Shown piece after piece: positions 1-10,389 of a stretch of DNA of 64,000 nucleotides. The stretch comes from Aldrovandia affinis (taxonomy: Eukaryota; Chordata; Actinopteri; Notacanthiformes; Halosauridae), in assembly GCA_029706075.1 (NCBI GenBank), contig JAINUG010000070.1:2837500-2901499 (forward strand), in the 5' to 3' direction. A program made the position numbers and the translations under genes. Below the pieces are notes generated by a model. It was not told where the DNA came from. It did not search any database and was given only the letters and a program-made list of their open reading frames with translations. Position 1 is the stretch's first letter, and every line of letters begins with the position of its first letter.

Positions 1-111
1 ATCAGCTCTGCGTAGGACCCCAAACAATACTGTGTACATTGAAAATGGTTATGTACAGGTAGTTATACTTAATGGTAAAATGTGTGTTGTGGTTTGTTCA
101 ACAATATTATA

Positions 112-349
112 CAGGTAACATAAAGGCAACACTTTGGTAACCCGGGGGAGGGGGGGAACTCAAACAGCTCTAGCCAAGGCTAGGACAGTCCCAGCTGGGC
201 AAGGCGATTCTCCTAGTGTTGGAAAGGGGAGCGCTGGGCCTATCCGCCGGTACCAGCTTTGGCACCCATGAACAGACACTCGTGGTAATGCATCCGTTTA
301 AAGGATCCCTAATTTACGCAAGTGTTGCCTTTATTTTGGCAGTTACCTG
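112..349. mobile_element. Tc1/mariner-like MITE, TA-flanked
   Basis: A 238-bp miniature element between TA dinucleotides (110-111 and 350-351). The ends are inverted: the left starts CAGGTAACATAAAGGCAACA and the right, read on the minus strand, starts CAGGTAACTGCCAAAATAAA. The interior has no transposase and holds a short GC-rich block near 220-265. A related 5'-truncated copy lies at 9121-9263, and the same ends border Tc1 remnants near 20.2 and 24.2 kb, so it is probably mobilised by that lineage. Confidence 0.7.
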
Positions 350-353
350 TACA

Positions 354-710
354 TAATATGTAACATTTGTTACAATGAAAAGTAAAGTAAGTCATTAAAA
401 CATAATTAGCTGCTGTGGTTGAGCTTAGTGAGGCTAAATGGTAATATGTTATTCTACAGCTATTAATGATGACATGCATTAATGCTTTGGGACCCCCTGT
501 ACTAAATTAATGTAACTTACTGTATGGTTAGTTATGGCTTATCTGGGTGGATTAGTGGAGGATAAACAGAGGCTGTGTCCCAAATTGCATACTTGTGTCC
601 TGCGTTCTCGTATACTTGTAAGAATGCACTTCAAAGTACACTCAAAAGAATGCACTACCAAGAGTGCAAGAACGCAGAACGCTTAAAATCCATACATTTG
701 AAACGCACTT
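354..710. other. Unannotated; possible DNA-transposon end
   Basis: No gene seen. The stretch from about 570, beginning GGCTGTGTCCCAAATTGCAT, resembles the terminal sequence of fish non-autonomous DNA transposons, but I find no matching inverted end. The L2 LINE begins right after it and may have truncated it. Confidence 0.3.
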
Positions 711-762
711 ATATTTACATATACATTTTAAGCATTTAGCAGATGCTCTTATCCAGAGCGAC

Positions 763-1350
763 TTACAAGATGTGCATTAATACATGGTAGGAACAATCAT
801 AGTTTGTGCACGAGATCAGTGCAGTAATACAGCGATAGACAACGTTGTAGGCAACTGAATACCATACCTGTAACACTGGGAAGGAAAAGGTTAGTCTTTT
901 TTTATTATATGAGTAGGCAGGGATACATATACAAGAAGTGTTGAGCAAGTAACACTGGTGATGACAATTGGGTAGATGTACAGAATTCAGTGGTAGTGGA
1001 GTCTGAAAAGGTGGGTTTTGAGTCTCTTGCAGAAGATCGCAAGTGATTCCGCGGTCCTGACCAATTGCCCACCGAGGGGTCAGGACAGAGAAGAGGTGAG
1101 ACCGTGAGGAGCGGCTGCCAGGCGCCCGGAGGGATGGGACAGTCAGTTTGCCAGAGGAGGCTGAACGGAGAGGTCTGGCTGGGGTGTAGGGTGTGATGAG
1201 TGTCTGGAGATAAGGGGGAGCAGTTCCTCTAGCTGTCCTAAAAGCAAGTACCAGTGATTTGAGTATGATGCGTGCTGCAATGGGGAGCCAGTGCAGAGAG
1301 GAGAGTAGAGGGGTGACGTAGGTGAACTTAGGTTGATTGAACACCAAATG
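763..1350 (-). pseudogene. L2 LINE C-terminal region
   Basis: The 194-codon frame contains YVTPLLSSLHWLPIAARI and PARPLRSASSGKLTVPS, the conserved C-terminal part of L2/CR1 LINE proteins (TPLLxxLHWLP, RxLRSA). It lies between the RT and the 3' tail, as expected. No catalytic residues are known here. Confidence 0.75.
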
Positions 1351-1429
1351 TGTGGCAGCATTCTAGACTAGTTGCAATAGCTTGATGGCACAGGCCGGTA
1401 GGCCTGCCAGCCTGCCAAGACCTGTGGGA

Positions 1430-2060
1430 CCTGTGTCTCAGATGGAGAGAAGGAGAGAAAGAGTTGAGTGTCATCAGCATAACAGTGGTAAGAAAAACCA
1501 TGAGCAGAGACTTGGTGTACAGGGAAAATAGGACTGGGCCTAGCACCGAAGGGTGTGGGGAGAAGAGAGGGATCCTCTCCAGGCCACCTGGTAGGACCGG
1601 TCAACTAGGTAGGATTTGAACCATGTCAGTGCAGATCCAGAGATTCCCATCTCGATAAGAGATGAGAGCAGGATCTGGTGGTCCACGGTATCAAATGCAG
1701 CTGACAGGTCGAGGAGGAGGAGGACGGAGCTAAGGGATTGGGACTTAGCCGTTTGAAGAGCCTCAGTGATCGCAAGGAGAGCAGTCTCTGTGGAGTGGCC
1801 TGCCTTGAACCCAAATTGGTTAGGATCAAGCAGGCCATTCTGTAGGAGATGAGCAGACAGTTGATTATAGACAGCCCGCTGTAGTGTTTTGGAGAGGAAT
1901 GGGAGGAGAGAGACAGGTCGGTAGTTGGAAATGACAGCAGGATTCAGAGAGGTTTTTTTGGGGGACGACATGGGCATTTTTGAGGGAAGAGGGGACAGAG
2001 CCAGAGGAAAGAGAGGAGTTGATAATATTGGAGACAAAGGGGAGGATGTCCATAGCAATG
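1430..2060 (-). pseudogene. L2 LINE reverse transcriptase core
   Basis: Reverse-transcriptase palm and fingers. The frame at 1540-2058 reads NYRPVSLLPFLSKTLQRAV, QFGFKAGHSTETALL and LLLLDLSAAFDTVDHQIL, the last holding the first catalytic aspartate, then LTWFKSYLVDRSYQV. The GVPQGSVLGPLLFSLYT-type turn and the YADDTQLF active site continue in other frames down to about 1430, so at least one frameshift separates motif A from the YADD box. The signature is typical of the L2 clade (Jockey/CR1 supergroup). Inactive as read. Confidence 0.85.
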
Positions 2061-2680
2061 GAAGAGGGGGGAAGGAATGTGATCGAGAGGGCAGGTATTG
2101 GGACAGTGGGAGTGAACAAGTTGAAGGATGTCCGAGTCAGGGAGGGGCGAGAAGGAGGACAGAGGGATGAAAGGTTTAGGTAGCGAGGTGGGTGAGAGGG
2201 TTAGATGAGGGAGAGGATGGGGGCAAGGAGTTGCGAATGTCATCGACCTTCTCGCGAAAGAAGGATGTGAAGTCATCCACGGATAGAGAGGAGAGAGGTG
2301 GTGGAGGAGGAGGGGTGAGGAGAGAGGAGAACATAGAATAGAGTTTTCGAGTAGAGTAGAGTTGAGTAGAGTTTAGAGGATTAGAAGCAGAAGATTGAAT
2401 CTTGGAAAGGAAAAATGCAGATTTAGCAGAGGAGAGGTTAGAGGAAAAGGTAGCCAGGAGTGTGTGGAAGTCAGTCAGATCTACAGGGGATTTGGATTTT
2501 CTCAATTTCCTTTCTGCTGCTCGCAATTTGAGTCAGTCAGCCTGAATGGAGTCTGTTAGCCAAGGGGTGGGGGGTCGGAGATGAGCAGGTTTAGTGGATA
2601 GAGGACAGAGTGAATCAAAGGAGGAGAGGGAGGACAATAAGGTAGATGAGGCTACCTCAGCAGGTAGCTGAGAGAAGGCA

Positions 2681-3730
2681 TCAGTAGGGGGAAGGGAGGA
2701 TAGAACAGTAGCTGACAGGGCAGCGGGGGAGAGAGAGGTCGCGATGGACAAAGACAGTTGGGGCAGGTGAAGATGGTTTAGGCACAAAGGGGATGGAGAG
2801 GGAAAAAGACAGAAAGCAGTGGTCAGACACATGTAGAGGAGATACCGTAATGTTGGGTGAGGTGCAGTTCCTATTGAAGACCAGGTCCAGTTGGTTACCA
2901 GCCTTGTGGGTGGATGGGGATTCAGCCATGGTGAAGTCAAAGGACTGAAGCAAGGGAAGAAATGCAAAGGACTGAGGGGTGTCCAGCAGCAGGTTGAAGT
3001 CACCGAGGAGTAAGACGAGAGTGCCATCCTCAGGGAAGGTGCTGAGTAAGGCATCCATCTCATCTAGGAAACTCCCCAGTGGACCTGGTGGGTGATAAAG
3101 AACAATGATGTGCAGTTTACATGGAACAGTGACAGTGACAGTATGAAATTCAAAGGAGGAGGGTGAGAAGTGAGGAAGAGGAACAATACCAAATCTCCAC
3201 AGGGGGGAGATCAGTATACCTGTCCCTCCACCTCTACCTGTGGGTTGTGGAGTGTGTGAGAAGGTGTAGGCAGCGGAGAGAGCAGCAGGGGTGGCCGTGT
3301 TCTGCAGAGTGATCCATGTCTCCGTGAGCGCCAGGAACTGCAGGGAGAGTAGTGAGGTCTGGGCCGAGATTAAATCGACCTTCCGGACAGCAGACTGGCA
3401 GTTCCATAGTCCGTCTGCTACCACCACGTCGACACCGGAAGATCTAGGAGGGTGGATGAGATTGGAGAGGTTGCGAGTGTGAGTAGAATCGCTCCTTCTA
3501 GGAAATCTAGAAGAGGAGAAATGGACTGGGATAGGGAGGTAGCATGTAGTGTTAGATGCGGAGGAAGAACAGGGAGATACAAAACTATGATACTTACCGT
3601 GCGGCGAGCACCCCCTAGTTGGCCTCACTCGGTGGACTCCTGTAGGTAGACTACTTTGTCTTTGTCCGCTAAGTCTTCGTACAGGGAGGCTAGGACGGGG
3701 AGGCTGCCGCAAAAAGCTGCCGCTTTCCAC
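2681..3730 (-). pseudogene. L2 LINE apurinic-type endonuclease domain
   Basis: An open frame of 349 codons covering the N-terminal endonuclease of the LINE polyprotein. Family motifs appear in order: LALTETWIT, then GRGGGTGILIS, then VLLLGDFNL, then KAGNQLDLVF, and VSDHCFLSF near the C-terminal side, the last being the SDH motif of exonuclease/endonuclease/phosphatase folds. In the family this domain nicks target DNA to prime reverse transcription. All expected motifs are visible, but the frame does not run into the RT, so the polyprotein is broken by frameshifts in the linker. Small plus-strand frames over this region are shadows. Confidence 0.85.
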
Positions 3731-3789
3731 AACTACGGTTGCTTAAAGCTGAGTGGTGCTAAGCACTAAGTGACGAATGCCAGCTGATA

Positions 3790-5055
3790 ACAATAGACAC
3801 CAATTAACTGGCTAACAGGGAACACTCGACTACAGAGATGGACGTTACACCTGAAACAATTAAACAGATTCTAAGAACCTAATTGCTAATCAACTTCTGA
3901 CAGAAACACATCTAAGCAGCAGCATGCATTTCAACTGTTTCTTTTGAACTTAATCACATTACTGAATGAACACAGCTGTCCTACTGTTTCTTCCACCACA
4001 GCACTGTTTATAAATAAAATAAGTACAGAAATAAATTCAAGCTTAAAAGATTGACTGTGGTGACTGAAAATAAATATGACATAAATTATTTGTTCTTCAA
4101 CAAAGATCAAACAAAATCTTTGTTCTTCAACAAAAAATAAACTAGCGCTATGTTTCCCCCCGTGTGATCTCCGGCGTAAAAAGACGTTTGCAAGCAGCAG
4201 CTTCTCAACTCAAAGTCCTTATTAATACAGTGCACCATTAAACTTATATATGGCTCAGTCGTCTGCCTGGAACACAGGTCTGTTGTGGTTGCTTTGTTTG
4301 TTGTGCTTGTCAAGCCTGTCTATCAATTTATGGAAGATCTCTTTGCTCACAGTATGTATTAGCATCATGTCTTTTGCGAGGTGGAAGGTGATAGCCTCTG
4401 TGATTTTGTTGTGCCTTCAATAACTTTTCTCGTAAGGCGTTGCATTTTCAAACACATCTGAGATTTATGCTTGCTTGGGCTGGGACTGAGTGTGAGATGT
4501 GATTTTGGAGTTCTGGGGAGACAAAGCTAGTTTTCGAGTATGTGTGAGAAACAAATGTAAGACAAAACATTGTGTTGCTATAGACTTATATCGCAAACTT
4601 TGGCGGTATGATATTGCAAATGCTCATATTGGAATAATGATTGGAATACGATATATTAATATCGATATATTCACTACTATTTGTAACTCGTTCTGGACAT
4701 ATGTTTGCAGCTACAAGATACATGAAAGCACAGATATATATACACAAAGACAAATATAGTTAATGTTTTCATTTTTATACAATAGGCTACAGATATTATA
4801 TTAATTGTATTAATTGTGATCTTGGTAAATTACAATTCATTGGAGGACCAATGCCAAATAATAAACATAATCAAATATGAAAGATTATATAGCGTAGTGT
4901 GAAGTCACTGTATGGTACCTCATGCACTTGCTGCCCCCGACATGACTACCAAACTCTTAGGTAGAGGTAATACAATTATAGCTAATGTTATGGGGAAAGC
5001 CGTGTTCTGCTTTTGTGAATTTGAGCTGGAATGTTTATAATGTCCATTACCCAAT
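3790..5055. other. Unannotated A+T-rich DNA
   Basis: No gene or repeat family recognised. A short direct repeat (ttgttcttcaacaaa) occurs around 4090 and 4121. Confidence 0.4.
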
Positions 5056-5057
5056 TA

Positions 5058-5530
5058 CCATACTATGCGGTGGAAAAATGCCATTAGTGAAGAGGGACCC
5101 AGAGCCTCAGCACCCAGATTAGTTACAGCGAAAGCCATTCTGAGAGATCACCTTCATCCTATGGTGAAGCATTTATATCCCGATGGGAGTGGTCTCTTAC
5201 AGCATGACAATGCCCCAATCCACAGGGCACAATTTGTCACTGAATGGTTTGATATATGAAAACAATGTAAACCACATGCCATGGCCATCTCAGTGACCAG
5301 ATCTCAACCCAATTGAACACTTATGGGGGATTCTGGAGCAGTGCCTTTTCCACCATCATTAACACAACACCAAATTATGGAATTCCTCATTGAAGAATGG
5401 TGTTGCATCCCTCCAATAGATTTGCAGACACCAGAATCTATGCCAAGGCGCTGTTCTGGCAGCTCATTGTGTCCCAACGCCCTATGAAGACACTTTACGT
5501 TGGTTGTTCCTTTATTTTGACAGTTTACTG
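5058..5530 (+). mobile_element. Tc1-like element, 3' half with transposase remnant
   Basis: A 5'-truncated Tc1/mariner copy. The frame at 5065-5259 ends in LLQHDNAPIHRAQFVTEWFD, which carries the second catalytic aspartate of DDE transposases (HDNAPIH). After a stop, the next frame reads PDLNPIEHLWGILE, the third acidic motif. The first catalytic aspartate and the DNA-binding domain are missing. The right end (5507-5530) matches the CCTTTATTTTGRCAGTTA end of the MITE at 112-349. Dead copy. Confidence 0.7.
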
Positions 5531-5985
5531 GAGTCTCAACTGTGCTCCCTTGTGAAAAACAAAACACCACAAACATCCCCATGGGTTCCTGGCAGAACCT
5601 GCAGTGATTCAGAACAGACTGGATCTTTTTAATTTACAGCTTTTCAGCAGAGACAAGCATTTTCACGCACATACAGTAGCTCCTGGGTGGGGTCCCAGTC
5701 AATCATGCTGTAAAGCTCCATGTCAAGTGGAGCGGCAGTATAAGTACAGAAATAAATTAGCAGTATGTTCCCTCCCCCAATCCCTTCAGAATGTTTCATC
5801 AGTGGTTAAAACCGAGAACCTTCCAGTGCCAAAGAGATCCTTCCCTTGCTGCAAAGCCACTTGTATCTTGAACATGTTGATATTTGCTGTGAAAAATCCT
5901 TCCTTTGGTGTCAACCACTTTGTATCCTGTACAGACTATTATGATCTGTGTCAGGGGAAAAAGAGGGGTGAGGAACGGGCAAATT
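5531..5985. other. Unannotated; long plus frame without recognisable content
   Basis: A 171-codon plus-strand frame (5604-6119) crosses here, but its composition matches no family I know and its 3' part overlaps an antisense LINE fragment, so I do not call it a gene. Confidence 0.3.
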
Positions 5986-5989
5986 CTCC

Positions 5990-6180
5990 AGATGTTGTGA
6001 AGGGAGAATCAGCAGGTCCGGGTGATCACTGCAATGTGCCACAGTTAGTCATCCAGAGTCACTCCAAGGTTCTTGGCAGATTTGAACGGAGACACTACAG
6101 AGCCTTCCACAGTGATTGAGGCATCAATTATCGGGGAGCTCTTCGCTGGGAGGAAGAGCAGCTTGGTCAAATAAATAAAT
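5990..6180 (-). mobile_element. LINE RT fragment (L2-like)
   Basis: Read on the minus strand this translates as KLLFLPAKSSPIIDASITV followed by SAKNLGVTLDD. The NLGVTLDD box is a conserved segment downstream of the RT active site in L2/CR1-group LINEs. It ends near an AAATAAATAAAT stretch. A small decayed fragment. Confidence 0.6.
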
Positions 6181-6184
6181 AAAA

Positions 6185-7340
6185 ACACAAGTTATAAAGC
6201 AAACCCATCATCTGATATTGTGTTGACTCTGATAAGTACATGCTTCTGAAGCAGTGTTTAAAAAAATGTGTACAGGAATCACACTCAACTCACTGCCTTC
6301 CACTGAAGTGTGGGTTTACCTATGTGGAGCTTTAAACGTTATTATCATTTTTCTTTTTTTGTTGTTGGGCAAGGGGAGGGGGTTAACGTATCCAACTTCA
6401 CATGAATATTATGCAACCATTTTTATCTTTTTATCAACCACTGGTTAACTTCACAGAACAACGCTATTCCTGTTTACATGTGTAAGGATGTCAAATGCGT
6501 ATCCCCTGTAAAACAGATTAGTGCAAACCGAGCTGTTGAGAGAAAGGGAAGTGTGTGGGCATCCCCCAGGTTTCACAGCTCAGTAGATTTCACAGTCAGT
6601 GGTAGCCCATAAGCTTGAAACAGGGCCCCCAGGTTTATTCACTTATGACCAGCTTATTAACCTCTCGCTTCACATAAGAAAGAGGAAGGCCAGATTCTTG
6701 AAGGATTTGTATGTGCCATGAGCAGATGGAGAAAGCGCAGGCCGAGGTGTGGTTTCCGTTCGGTCAGCAGGCCGTAAAGGCAGCTAACGTGATTGAGCCA
6801 ATGGAGCACTGTCTATAAAGAACATGTCAAAAGTCATGGTTAAATTTGAGGGGGAGATCAGCCTTGTCTCTGTACAGGCCTCTGAAGGATGCCAGTGGAT
6901 TAAAGAGGCAGAGAGACCAGCCCCAGCATTTATTCCTCCCCCTGCTGTCACTGATGACTCACAGATGATGTGTCAGTCTTCCAGAATGTCCTGAGCTGTC
7001 CTGTGATAGCAACAGGATGAGCATCCTCCCCCTCCATGTGATCGCTCGCCCCCAGGGGAAACCGCACTAACCGTACATCCAAGCCGAGTTGTCAAAGAAA
7101 ATATTCAGCCAACTGTCTGTTACTAATCCCTTCCGACACCGACCTGGAAAGCAGTCACCTGTGTCTTTAAAATCCCACAAAATAATGTGTGATGGAACAG
7201 TGCAAAGCGGAGATGAGAGAATTCTGCAAAGGTGCACAGTCCGCAATTCATATCAAAATTACTTTATTATTCATGTTTCATGTTTGTAACTTTATTATTC
7301 ATTGACAATTCCTTTAGTCTATATTTTACAAGAACAAACG
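6185..7340. other. Unannotated single-copy-looking DNA
   Basis: No repeat family or coding signature recognised. The block at 6840-7060 is less A+T-rich than its surroundings and could be conserved non-coding DNA, but nothing in the sequence proves it. Confidence 0.35.
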
Positions 7341-7344
7341 CGTA

Positions 7345-7460
7345 CGTGTAGATATTTTTTAATCCTATGCTCAAGGGCACACAAACGGCAAGGATCTCAC
7401 CTGGAAAATCAAACATTCCAAGTTCGTTAACCGCTGCACCACAGCGATGCCCCATCCTCC
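7345..7460 (-). mobile_element. tRNA-derived SINE head (V-SINE-like) fragment
   Basis: On the minus strand it reads GTGGTGCAGCGGTTAACG (A-box-like), then a degraded B-box-like stretch, and ends with TGCCCTTGAGCATA, the segment that follows the tRNA-like head in fish V-SINE-type elements. The L2-like tail is not adjacent. Confidence 0.5.
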
Positions 7461-7689
7461 TCTCTTAAACTGTCTTGGATAATATACCATCACGGCCATT
7501 ATGCTGTCTGCTCATGATGGCATGCAAATGTGCTCACTGACTCCAACTTCCCTTAACAAGTAAAATTTAAGGTGATGAGTAGTATGGGAACTGCAGCTGT
7601 TTACCTTGAGCTTGTGGCATGGTTGTTCCAAATTGACACTTTACAGTCGAATGTAGTAAATAGCTGTATAAATGTATTGTTTTTACATA

Positions 7690-7757
7690 TGTAAGAAATG
7701 TAAACTGTGTAAGTCTCTCTGGATAGGAGTGTCTGCTAAATGCCTGTAATGTAAGTC
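7690..7757 (+). mobile_element. L2/V-SINE 3' tail fragment
   Basis: The plus strand holds GTAAGTCTCTCTGGATAGGA followed by a GTGTCTGCTAAATG-type block, the shared 3' tail of L2 LINEs and V-SINEs. Only the tail is left. Confidence 0.65.
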
Positions 7758-8051
7758 TTGTGTCTGTAATGTTCATGGTATATAACACAGTGTTGTACAG
7801 GTCTTTATTGGGTCTGTAGTATGCATAGTATATGACACAGTGTGGTATAGGTCATTTTTGTGTCCATTGTTGTAACAGTAAATGACACAGTGTTATATAT
7901 GGAACAGTCAGACTCCAGGGGTCATCAGGTTCATGGATTGCCTCCTAATGATCATCCATTAAAGTCCATTAAAGAGTTGGAAATCTTGGGGACAGGAGGT
8001 GTTAACAGAACACCCTTATTTGTATTCACATAGCTGCATGCTCAAACACGG

Positions 8052-8053
<2 letters not shown>

Positions 8054-8089
<36 letters not shown>
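8054..8089. repeat. (GT)n microsatellite
   Basis: About 18 uninterrupted GT units. Confidence 0.95.
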
Positions 8090-8091
<2 letters not shown>

Positions 8092-9120
8092 GAGTTTGAG
8101 AGAGAAAGGGTGGGGGTGCACCCCCCTATTCCTGTGTGAGCTCAGGATTTGGAGTGTCTTGAGGCTGCTGGGAAGATGGGACTTGTTTCACCCCATGGTC
8201 GTTTCAGCTCCTGCCGTGCCATGCCAGCGCGGGGGCGGGATCAGGGACCAGGGGAGCGGTGCGGGGCAGCGTGTTGACTGTTTACACAGCTGAGAACTCT
8301 GGTGGGAAGGGGGGGAGGGCGCTTTTCACACCTTCTGGCAGCTTCCGCTCTCTGTCACGCCACGGCGCTGCGAGTTTCATCAGCGCCACCCACCCACCTC
8401 CACCTCTGGCTCCTCCGTAAACTACACCTGCTCTGTGCTGGGGACGGGGGTGGTCTCTAAAGGACTAATTACCTTTACTGTGGCGTGGATTCAAGCACCA
8501 TGGCAACTTATGAATATGCGAGTGTTACACGCACACTTAAACACACATATACATTTTTTTATAAAACAAAGAATGGCATGCCACTTGAGTTTGTTTGAAG
8601 TCCCAAGACCTGGTTGGGTTCATATGTGTTTCTTTAAAACATAAGAGTTGTTGCTAACAGTATTCATTTTAACATTCAAAACAAATAAAATCAAAATACA
8701 TAACAAAAAAAGGCTTTTCAAAATGATTTAAACTTTTATAAAAGGTTTTACAGATTGATTTTCATGCCGTGCATTTTCAAGCTGTAATGTAAGTCCATCA
8801 CTCTAATTCAGCTCTTAATACATACTGGAAGTCAATAGTAGCACATTGAAGTGAAATTTTGTCTGGGGAATAGGCAATCTTTCCAGATTCTAAGCTTTCA
8901 GGCCTTGACAGATGTTGCTAAAATCTACTACATTTCATTTTTACCTAGATTTTCACCTTAGCACCAGCATACATTTTAATTTCATCCCAATAACACATGC
9001 AACTCTGTGTGAATTAGTGGATACAATGATACTTTGTTGATATCACCTGACAGGTAGCACAGCTGAAAAGAGCATGGTTATAATGTCTTTAATCTAATAA
9101 TAACAGCAAATTATAATAAT
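8090..9120. other. Unannotated; G+C-rich block then A+T-rich DNA
   Basis: 8090-8450 is G+C-rich with C and G runs. 8500-9110 is A+T-rich. No coding or repeat signature recognised. Confidence 0.35.
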
Positions 9121-9263
9121 AGGTTTGTTGGAAGGGGTTTAGGTTGGGCCTATGCGCCAGTACCAGCCATGGCACCACGCCCCCGATGGACAATTGCGGT
9201 ACTGGACCCATGTAAAGGATCCCTCATTTACTCAAGTGTTGGTATTATTTTGGCAGTTACATG
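9121..9263 (+). mobile_element. Truncated copy of the 112-349 MITE
   Basis: Shares with the first MITE the block GGGCCTATNCGCCNGTACCAGC, the segment AAAGGATCCCT and the right end ATTTTGGCAGTTAC-TGTA. The left inverted end is missing. Confidence 0.65.
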
Positions 9264-10210
9264 TACAGTAGTCAAAGTTCACTTGGAAGGTACATCTGTG
9301 CATTGTAAAACTCAAAAGCACCAATTGTGATAATGAAACTCAATAAACAATAAACATCAGAAGCCTTTGTTGAGATTTTCCACATGAGTTTAGGGTTATT
9401 GCATGTCTATTTCCATTTAGGTGATCCCACTGAAGGTGCATATTATATTTCAGTTCAGATTTATTCACTTCTTGACATGTTGTGACAGAAGCACAACCAC
9501 CAAACGTCAAAACAACTAAGCTGTATATAAGTGTGAATTAGCCAAGCTTGTTGCAATCCTTTGGGATTGAGTTTTATAATGTTTTCTTGGGGGGGTGTAA
9601 TAAAAAACATACAGTTTAGCATATAGAAATCCATCACCTCTGTAGAGGCCATGCATTATTGGTTTGAAAAATGCATGTTTGAAAATGTATGACACTATAG
9701 AAAATTAATTGTATTCACCATTCTTTAAATATTTGCTAGAACCAGTATCGCAATGTGGGTCCATATCATAGCTTCCGCGTGCTTATATAAACAAAAAACA
9801 AATCGAAAGAATCTGCAGTAGCCTATCTCTCGGCAGCATTACTGTGATACGTGACAAGATTAAGTTTACACGGTTCTACTCAGTTGCCTCTATTTGCAAA
9901 GGAGACAATTAGCCAAAGGCAAGTTTAATTTCAGTTCAGTGTGTGGTGGCGATAAATGTTACAATGGCCTCAATCAGTCCTTTGTTTTAGATTTAGATAA
10001 CATCCAACTGCCGCCTCATTATCTGTAGAAACAGGTTTTATGGCATGTTCGACATCTAAGAAACACAGCCGTGCACTTTGCTTGAACGTGCCGGTCTCAC
10101 GCGATAGGCATACTTTTGGTAGGGAGAGACAATAAATCCTGTTTGCAGTGGTGAATGTGTGGGGAGTGATTCAACAAGCCCACACTTGGAGCCTTGGAGT
10201 GGCCCTGGTG
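9264..10210. other. Unannotated DNA
   Basis: No feature recognised. Confidence 0.35.
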
Positions 10211-10213
10211 GAA

Positions 10214-10345
10214 GTGTGTGTGTGTGTGTGTGCGTGTGCGTGTGTGTGCTTGTGTGTGCGTGCGTGTGTATGTGTTTGTGTGCGAATGAGAAAATGTATG
10301 TGAGAGAAAGAGTGTGTGTGCGTGTGTGTGTGTGTTTCTGTATGA
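10214..10345. repeat. GT-rich microsatellite
   Basis: Imperfect GT tract interrupted by GC and GAGA units. The overlapping Cys-Val and Thr-His frames are translations of the repeat. Confidence 0.9.
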
Positions 10346-10389
10346 AAGAAAGTGTTTAAGTGCAAGGGAGAAAGAGTCTCTGTGCATCT

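Larger units (their letters stand above)
711..3735 (-). mobile_element. L2/Maui-type LINE, nearly full length, decayed
   Basis: Minus-strand non-LTR retrotransposon of about 3.0 kb. Its 3' end (711-770) carries the L2-type tail, which read on the minus strand contains AAGTCGCTCTGGATAAGAGC followed by a GCATCTGCTAAAT-type block. Upstream on the same strand come RT C-terminal sequence (763-1350), RT core (1430-2060), a linker (2170-2550) and an endonuclease (2700-3600). The coding parts fall in several frames, so it is dead. The 5' end near 3735 is set by loss of coding similarity and could extend some tens of bases. Sequence shared with the copy at 40.8-43.1 kb supports one family. Confidence 0.85.

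Noticed and set aside
5604..6119. 171-codon plus-strand frame as a possible host gene
   Set aside because: No recognisable motif, no splice context, and its 3' third overlaps an antisense LINE fragment.
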